DNA of 64,000 nucleotides from Megaleporinus macrocephalus (lineage: Eukaryota > Chordata > Actinopteri > Characiformes > Anostomidae), in NCBI GenBank assembly GCA_021613375.1, contig CM038717.1:35504327-35568326 (forward strand), in the 5' to 3' direction. Under the pieces are notes generated by a model. That model ran no database searches and was not told the origin of the DNA. It saw only the letters and a program-made list of their open reading frames with translations. This document shows positions 58,469 through 64,000 of the stretch, piece after piece; the first letter of the stretch is position 1, and each line of letters opens with the position of its first letter. A program made the translations under genes and the position numbers.

Positions 58469-58563
58469 AATACGTTTTTGTATTTTTGTCCCATTACCTT
58501 TTTAAAAACAATACTGACTTTTTCAAATGTTGTGAAAAGTGAAGGAATCACTTCTCTAACCTT

Positions 58564-58569
58564 AATAAA
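58564..58569 (+). terminator. Poly(A) signal of the LRR gene
   Basis: AATAAA 96 bp after the stop at 58468, in AT-rich 3' UTR sequence. It is the first canonical hexamer after the repeat tail, which supports the end of the transcript here. Confidence 0.6.
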
Positions 58570-59652
58570 TTATTAAAAGTAATTGTAGCATGTGAGGGTT
58601 GATTATAAACACTTGAGTGGTCAAAATTTGGATTTAATTAAGGTTTAAATAAAAAAGCGTAACTTGTTGTCAAAGGAATGGCCTAAATTATACAATACAC
58701 GCACCCACAGTGATTTCAATACAACAACTACTTACTATAAGAAAATCACAAGAAAAATGAAGCATTCAAACAATAAGAGTGATTGTGTAAGCGTATGAAA
58801 TCGAATATTAATATTAACTGACAGACAAAATCAACACAGAAGTGACGTAGTCTAACCCTAAAGAGCGTATGGGAAGACTGATAGTAAACTGTTTAGGCAT
58901 CACTTATTAGACTAAACTGATGGAAAATAAGTTTAGTCAGGTTTGGGTTTGGTGTCAGCTGAGCTGTAAAGAAGTGGAGTCACCTTACTCTGCAATGGTT
59001 TCCGGAGCCTTTAGATGAGTCGCAGTGGAGCCACCCAGAGCGGGCGGCCTGCGGCCGCGTGATGCCATCTACAGGGGACGGGGCTTCTCCCGGGACCACG
59101 GGGACGGCTCTTCTTTCAACACTGCGGCAGCGGTGATGACTCGCTTCTAGTTGGTGGCAGTTTGGTGGTTCTGCCTCGGGTGTGACTCTCTCAACAGCAG
59201 CTGCTTGCTGCTTGCCACAGCGGTGGCGGTGTGCGTTGCGAGAGTTGGTTCTCACTCAGTTCCAGCTTCGGAACAGCGGTGTCATCACTCGATTCTTCAC
59301 ACTTGGAGTGTAGACTCATTGCCATGGTAACGTACACTAAGAAGCTCAAGTCTTGAGTTTTGCGTCAAGTAAACGTTCACTGGCCAAGTGATAATTTAAT
59401 CTGGACTAAACTCAGACAAAAAAAACGAACAATGGGCAAAAAGACAAAGAAAGAAACAAAAGCGTGCAAACAAAATAAAGCATTCTGCAGATCTGATCTT
59501 TCGGAGGCAGATGTGTTGAAACGTTTTCTTCTTCTCCTTCTCGAAGCTTCTTATCGGCTGGTCTTCAACTTCTCAAAACTGCTCTGCTCCCCACCTACCC
59601 TTTCTCGGCTTTCACGTCCCTCCAGGGCGAGGTCCAGCCAGGATAGTCTGTT
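58570..59652. other. Intergenic, with a GC-rich block
   Basis: Sequence at 58980-59340 is clearly GC-richer than its surroundings, with several CpG sites. It holds a 91-codon minus frame (59255-58980) without a recognisable domain. It could be a first exon with promoter, or transposon-derived. I see no proof for either. The rest is AT-rich. Confidence 0.35.
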
Positions 59653-59762
59653 GCTATACAGGTGGATTCTCCTATACGGGTGGATTCTCCTATACAGGTG
59701 GATTCTCCTATACGGGTGGATTCTCCTATACGGGTGGATTCTCCTATACAGGTGGATTCTAA
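59653..59762. repeat. 17-bp minisatellite, about 6-7 copies
   Basis: GGTGGATTCTCCTATAC repeated in tandem with one variable base (ACAGG/ACGGG). Frames crossing it read as repeats of WILLY-like residues on + and IGEST-like residues on -. Not coding. Confidence 0.9.
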
Positions 59763-60695
59763 TTTCGAGACTTCACCACAACGAAATAAAGTTCCTCTTT
59801 TTAACACGTGAAAAGAGTCACATGCAATTAAACCAACTATAAGAAAACCTATAAACTCTAAACCTGATAATCTAGAAGGGAAACCTTATAAGTATAAAAA
59901 AAGAATAAAAGAATGAGAAAAAAAAGAATAAGAATAAGAATATTCATAGTTAAAGAAAGAAATCCCAAAAGCAAGGAAAGGTTACAAATCTCAGACAGAA
60001 ATTTCAGTATGCTTTTTAGAACCTGGTAGTTTAGAGATTCCATTTCTGCTAAGGTTAAGATACACAAGCAAAAAGTACAGAGTAACAATTTAAAAGACAA
60101 GATTATATAACAAAGCATAACAAAACAGATACATGTCAATGTTGGTTTCAGCTGTTGTTCTGGAAGAATGTGACCCAATGTCTTAATTCGTGGAAACTTT
60201 TTAAAAATGACTTAAAATGTTTTGGCCCTGTAGAACGAGGCAGGATAACCGTAGATCTGGATGCTTTACGCACAATCCTGGGTGTTTGACCTGAGTCAGT
60301 CCGTGCATCAGCACCAGGGGGTGCTGTCGTTCTATAGATGCCTGAATTAATTTTTCAGAAAGTTGATAATTCCGGAATGCAATGTGGTATGAGGACTGTT
60401 CTCGTACTATTCGAATCCATTAACTGTTGTGAGATTGGTGGTCCTTTCAGCAATTTAATGTTCAGTTTGGAGCTTAGCTCACTGGTTTAGTTGTAAGTTT
60501 TTTTCCCGGTTATCTGGAATGTAGCACCTTTTGATCTTCTGTGGTTTATTGACAATTGTCCTTCTGAAAAAGGGGTCGGTACACAGGCCTCCTTTGTTTT
60601 GCGTAAGATTAGAAAGATAACGGACCTTTTGTGCAACATATGGAAGGTATGACTGATGCTGCCTGGGGTTAATGGCTGGCCTTAAGCTGGGCAGA
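59763..60695. other. Intergenic, no gene seen
   Basis: A-rich then mixed sequence. The 106-codon minus frame at 59858-60178 is hydrophobic low-complexity sequence from AT-rich DNA and is not supported as a gene. Confidence 0.45.
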
Positions 60696-61876
60696 CACTG
60701 TACGATATTTTCAATCGCGTACTTAGCTCCAGCTCAAACTGTACGACTAAATCGCAGGGTTTAAAAGTTCACAGCTCACGATATCTCATACTATACGACA
60801 CAATGCTCTCATGCGGCCTGACTGCTCACACTGTACGTCCACACACACACACACACACACATCGGACTCTTGTATCTGGAATTGCAGCGTAAAAACGGAA
60901 GAAGAAAAAGTAGAAGAACCCGGAAGTGGGGAGACGCTCACCTGAAATGCGATAAATGTCCAACAAACAAAAGCGCGCTGCCTTGGCAGTTTGTGCCATT
61001 ATGTGTGCAGTGTGCAGCAATTTGTGCCATTATGTGTGCAGTGTGCAGCAATTTGTGCCATTATGTGTGCAGTGTGCAGCAATTTGTTCCATTATGTGTG
61101 CAGTGTGCAGCAATTTGTTCCATTATGTGTGCAGTGTGCAGCAATTTGTGCCATTATGTGTGCAGTGTGCAGCAATTTGTGCCATTATGTGTGCAGTGTG
61201 CAGCAATTTGTGCAATTATGTGTGCAATGTGCAGCAATTTGTTCCATTATGTGTGCAGTGTACAGCAATTTGTGCCATTATGTGTGCAGTGTGCAGCAAT
61301 TTGTGCACTTATGTGTGCAATGTGCAGCAATTTGTGCCATTATGTGTGCAGTGTGCAGCAATTTGTGCCATTATGTGTGCAGTGTGCAGCAATTTGTGCC
61401 ATTATGTGTGCAGTGTGCAGCAATTTGTGCCATTATGTGTGCAGTGTGCAGCAATTTGTGCCATTATGTGCAGAAACACCTACAAAAAGGCGACGTGCAT
61501 GGACAAGGAAATGGCTGGGTAGACGTGGGCAGTAAGGTCTGGAGGTAAGCAGCAACATCTAAATTGCACGTTATTGGTCATTATTGGCTGGTGTCTTACG
61601 CTGCACACGCCAAGGTAATAGGTGTAAGTAGCTAATATCTAGTCCGCTTCTGTGTTTGCGCATGCGCAGTGTGAGAGGTTGCGGTGACTCGGCTCGTGCC
61701 ACTGCTTCAACAGTGCGATACTCTCACGAGGAGCGATTTGAATTTCAAACATGTTTTCTGATCAGGAGTTGCCCGTGAGGTGTTAATCGCTCCCCGTTAC
61801 CCCATGTGAACTATACGATGCACGACATGCGATTGAGCTGAAACTCGGCCCGATCGCAAAAATAGTCACACGAGTG
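60696..61876. mobile_element. Possible non-autonomous DNA element holding a minisatellite
   Basis: The left edge (CACTGTACGATATTTTCAAT) and the reverse complement of the right edge (CACTCGTGTGACTATTTTTG) are imperfect inverted matches. Internal TACGAC/GTCGTG motifs also face each other. No transposase is present. Boundaries are uncertain. Confidence 0.3.
60988..61475. repeat. 31-bp minisatellite, about 15-16 copies
   Basis: Unit AATTTGTGCCATTATGTG plus TGCAGTGTGCAGC, exact 31-bp steps (61021, 61052 and so on). Since 31 is not a multiple of three, each frame cycles through all three readings, and all are open. That explains the three overlapping + frames of 185-221 codons. Not a gene. Confidence 0.95.
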
Positions 61877-62274
61877 AAAAATGAGGAGCCAAATGGGCCA
61901 AAAAATTGTTTTATTGCGGACCATGGCATGTTTCTTGTGAAACCAGCCCTCGTGCTGGCCTAATGGCTGGGGGCCCCAGGAAATGTTTATTGCAAGATGG
62001 CTGGTGTGCATCAGGTCCTTGGAGGGTTAATCCTTGTGACAGATGTTGTCCTACATAATAATTGAATGATGTCACATAATGTCTGTGTCCATCCTTTAAT
62101 ATGGTGATTATGGGTTTTCCTACCTCACTGACCTTTGTTTATTTGTTTCAGATCCAAACACTTTAATGTTAAAATAATCATTTTCCACCGAGACGTACTT
62201 AAAATTAACCAAAAGCTGTTATGGGACGGGGTAAGGGAGGAGCCACATGCAGAGATGGAAATCCCAGATTTTTT
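61877..62274. other. Intergenic, no gene seen
   Basis: Non-coding sequence between the possible DNA element and the SINE. Nothing is recognised. Confidence 0.4.
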
Positions 62275-62505
62275 TATTTATCTTTATTATCTTTATTAAT
62301 AGAACAGGAGTATGTGTTTGCCACAAAGGTGTGAAAATGTGTTATTGGTGGTGTGAAAGCTTTTAGGAGGATGTAAAAAAATAAAAGGAAGGAAGGGAAA
62401 AAGGAGACAACTGTGTAGCTTTGCTCGGATTTCAACCTGCAATCTCTGCATTGAGAGGAGGGAGCCATACCGAAGCAGCTGTGGGTAGAAGCCCCAAGGT
62501 GTTGG
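62275..62505 (-). mobile_element. tRNA-derived SINE copy, - orientation
   Basis: The reverse complement starts with a tRNA-like head (CTCTCAATGCAGAGATTGCA, then a B-box-like GGTTGAAATCC). The body has AAAAGCTTTCACACCACC and GTGGCAAACACATACTCC. It is homologous throughout to 545-760. Confidence 0.6.
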
Positions 62506-62864
62506 TTTTTGAATAGTAGTGATGGGCAAATGATACCGAGACTTCTGAGCTTGTGTCGAGAAATCCATACTGGATTTATTTACTGACTGAAATCATACTG
62601 GCAAGTTTTTTTAAATTAACAGACCTCTATTACCCACACAATCAAACACAGATGAGATGAACAAATAGTGAATAGGGCGGTCCCCTCTGAGCAGTGTGTA
62701 GATCAGACCCTAGCAGTTGTAGTGTGTTTCCAGGATAGAAATCCTGTCTGAGCAGATACTAAACCCCTATCTAAACCCCTACCTAAATTTTTAAAGAGTT
62801 CAAAGGATGAAATAAACTCTATTTATGGAAAGTGCCCTATGTCCTTTGTTAATTTAGGTCATAA

Positions 62865-63440
62865 ATGTAGGTATTGTGAGTCTACAGTTTCTCATTAGGT
62901 TGAATGTATAACTCTAAATGTAGACATTGTGATATAAACTGAGTCTACAGTTGCTCATAGGGTTAAATGTATAACTCTAAATGTTGGTATTGTATATAAA
63001 CTGAGTTCTACAGTTTCTCATCAGGTTGAATGTATAACTCTAAATGTAGGTATTGTATATAAACTGAGTTACAGTTTCTCATTAGGTTGAATGTATAACT
63101 CTAAATGTAGGTATTGAATATAAACTGAGTTACAGTTTCTCATTAGGTTGAATGTATAACTCTAAATGTAGGTATTGTGTATAAACTGAGTTACAGTTTC
63201 TCATTAGGTTGAATGTATAACTCTAAATGTTGGTATTGTGTATAAACTGAGTTACAGTTTCTCATTAGGTTGAATGTATAACTCTAAATGTTGGTATTGT
63301 GTATAAACTGAGTTACAGTTTCTCATTAGGTTGAATGTATAACTCTAAATGTTGGTATTGTATATAAACTGAGTTATATACTTTCTAATTAGGTTGAATG
63401 TATAACTCTAAATGTAGGTATTGTATATAAACTGAGTTTA
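62865..63440. repeat. 61-bp minisatellite, about 9 copies
   Basis: GGTTGAATGTATAACTCTAA recurs at 61-bp steps (63024, 63085, 63146, 63207) with small variation (TAGGTATTG/TTGGTATTG). The edges are degraded. Non-coding. Confidence 0.92.
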
Positions 63441-64000
63441 TATACACTTTCTATAAACTGCACTTTCTAATAATTATATTATTTTTATTTTTTATAGCAG
63501 CCGCTTACTATTGTTTCAGTGTTCGGGGTGTTTACACAAGTACCAGGAGAAATGTTTAGAGTCTTACCTTTAATGGAAACACACAGACACACTCGTGTGA
63601 CTTTTATTAATAAATGCACCATTTTCATGATTTTATTTCCACAGTTCATTATAGAGTTACATATCACTCTATTCTTTACAGCAAATATTGTTAAAGGAAC
63701 TTTTCATTTAAACACAGTTTTTGTGTATAAAGTAAATGTTTAAAATATGAAATGAGAAAAGGAGGAAATAATATATAAATGTAATTTCACACATTATGTT
63801 CATTTAACTATATTTACTCAAATATTTTTAAAATGTTTACCCTGTCCCCTCTGGGGCCCCATATCTGTGGCCTCAAGGAATTTAGGAAAAAGCTGAATTT
63901 GCTTTATAGGGTGGGAAAGGTAAGTTATCACTGTCCAAAGAAAAACATGTATCTCCATTTTTGCAGATTTTCATTTTTCCAAATCATTTGAGCACAACAT
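63441..64000. other. AT-rich right flank, no gene seen
   Basis: No exon, conserved peptide or repeat family is recognised. The short frames at 63485-63743 have no known domain. Confidence 0.45.

Noticed and set aside
60870..61548. Three overlapping + frames of 185-221 codons with Cys-rich repeats
   Set aside because: The 31-bp unit lacks stops in any frame. Frames cycle through each other and show no independent support.

Overview
The window reads as vertebrate nuclear DNA, almost certainly from a teleost fish. Exons are short, all in phase 2, and bounded by GT-AG introns. The leucine-rich repeats are of the NLR (NLRC3/NLRP12-like) type that is greatly expanded in fish. Mobile elements include CR1/L2-like LINEs, Tc1/mariner relics, an EnSpm/CACTA-like element with a tnp2-like transposase, and a tRNA-derived SINE. 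The species cannot be fixed from sequence alone. There are no bacterial-type genes, no rRNA or tRNA genes, and no CRISPR array.

The backbone is one long + strand exon array, 4389-58468. I resolve 36 intact LRR exons plus one truncated exon. The intact ones are mostly 168-177 bp (about 58 codons, two RI-type LRRs each), and all but the last join in the same phase. Together they encode about 2081 codons with no stop. They fall into six sequence types. Type A has [13 protein letters not shown], type [14 protein letters not shown], type C EEVCDSL with [10 protein letters not shown], type D EACKSL with LDLSKTEPH, type [14 protein letters not shown], and type F forms the last pair. After an irregular start (exons 1-7), the order B-C-A-B-C-A-B-D-E occurs three times (9.26-12.91, 26.68-35.88 and 40.01-47.88 kb), followed by two F exons. 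No NACHT, FISNA, PYD, CARD or B30.2 exon is present, so the 5' end of the gene lies left of the window.

The array ends unusually. A strong phase-2 acceptor at 52323 opens an exon that starts [15 protein letters not shown] and runs in frame into about 82 copies of a 72-bp (24-codon) repeat rich in P, T, S, E and Q. A stop lies at 58468 and a poly(A) signal at 58564. Single-base indels break the main frame at several places, so the tail is either about 366 residues as sequenced or about 2000 residues if the indels are assembly errors.

Several mobile elements interrupt the introns. A CR1/L2-like LINE relic lies at 0.85-3.54 kb and a deleted Tc1-like element at 5.81-6.34 kb. A LINE 3' fragment (13.5-14.3 kb) is followed by a 30-bp minisatellite (14.7-16.1 kb). 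An 8.56-kb EnSpm/CACTA-like element (17,592-26,149) carries two minus-strand genes: a ten-exon SAMD3-like gene and, 5 bp downstream, a tnp2-like transposase with one in-frame stop. A larger LINE (27.8-32.15 kb) with an SGNH-esterase ORF1 abuts a truncated LRR exon. Tc1-like relics also lie at 33.6-34.25 and 50.77-51.26 kb.

Right of the LRR gene (58.6-64 kb) I see no recognisable gene. That stretch holds 17-bp, 31-bp and 61-bp minisatellites, a SINE copy in inverse orientation to the one at the left end, and a GC-rich block of unknown nature. The number of unrelated minisatellites suggests a recombinogenic, possibly subtelomeric, NLR cluster.
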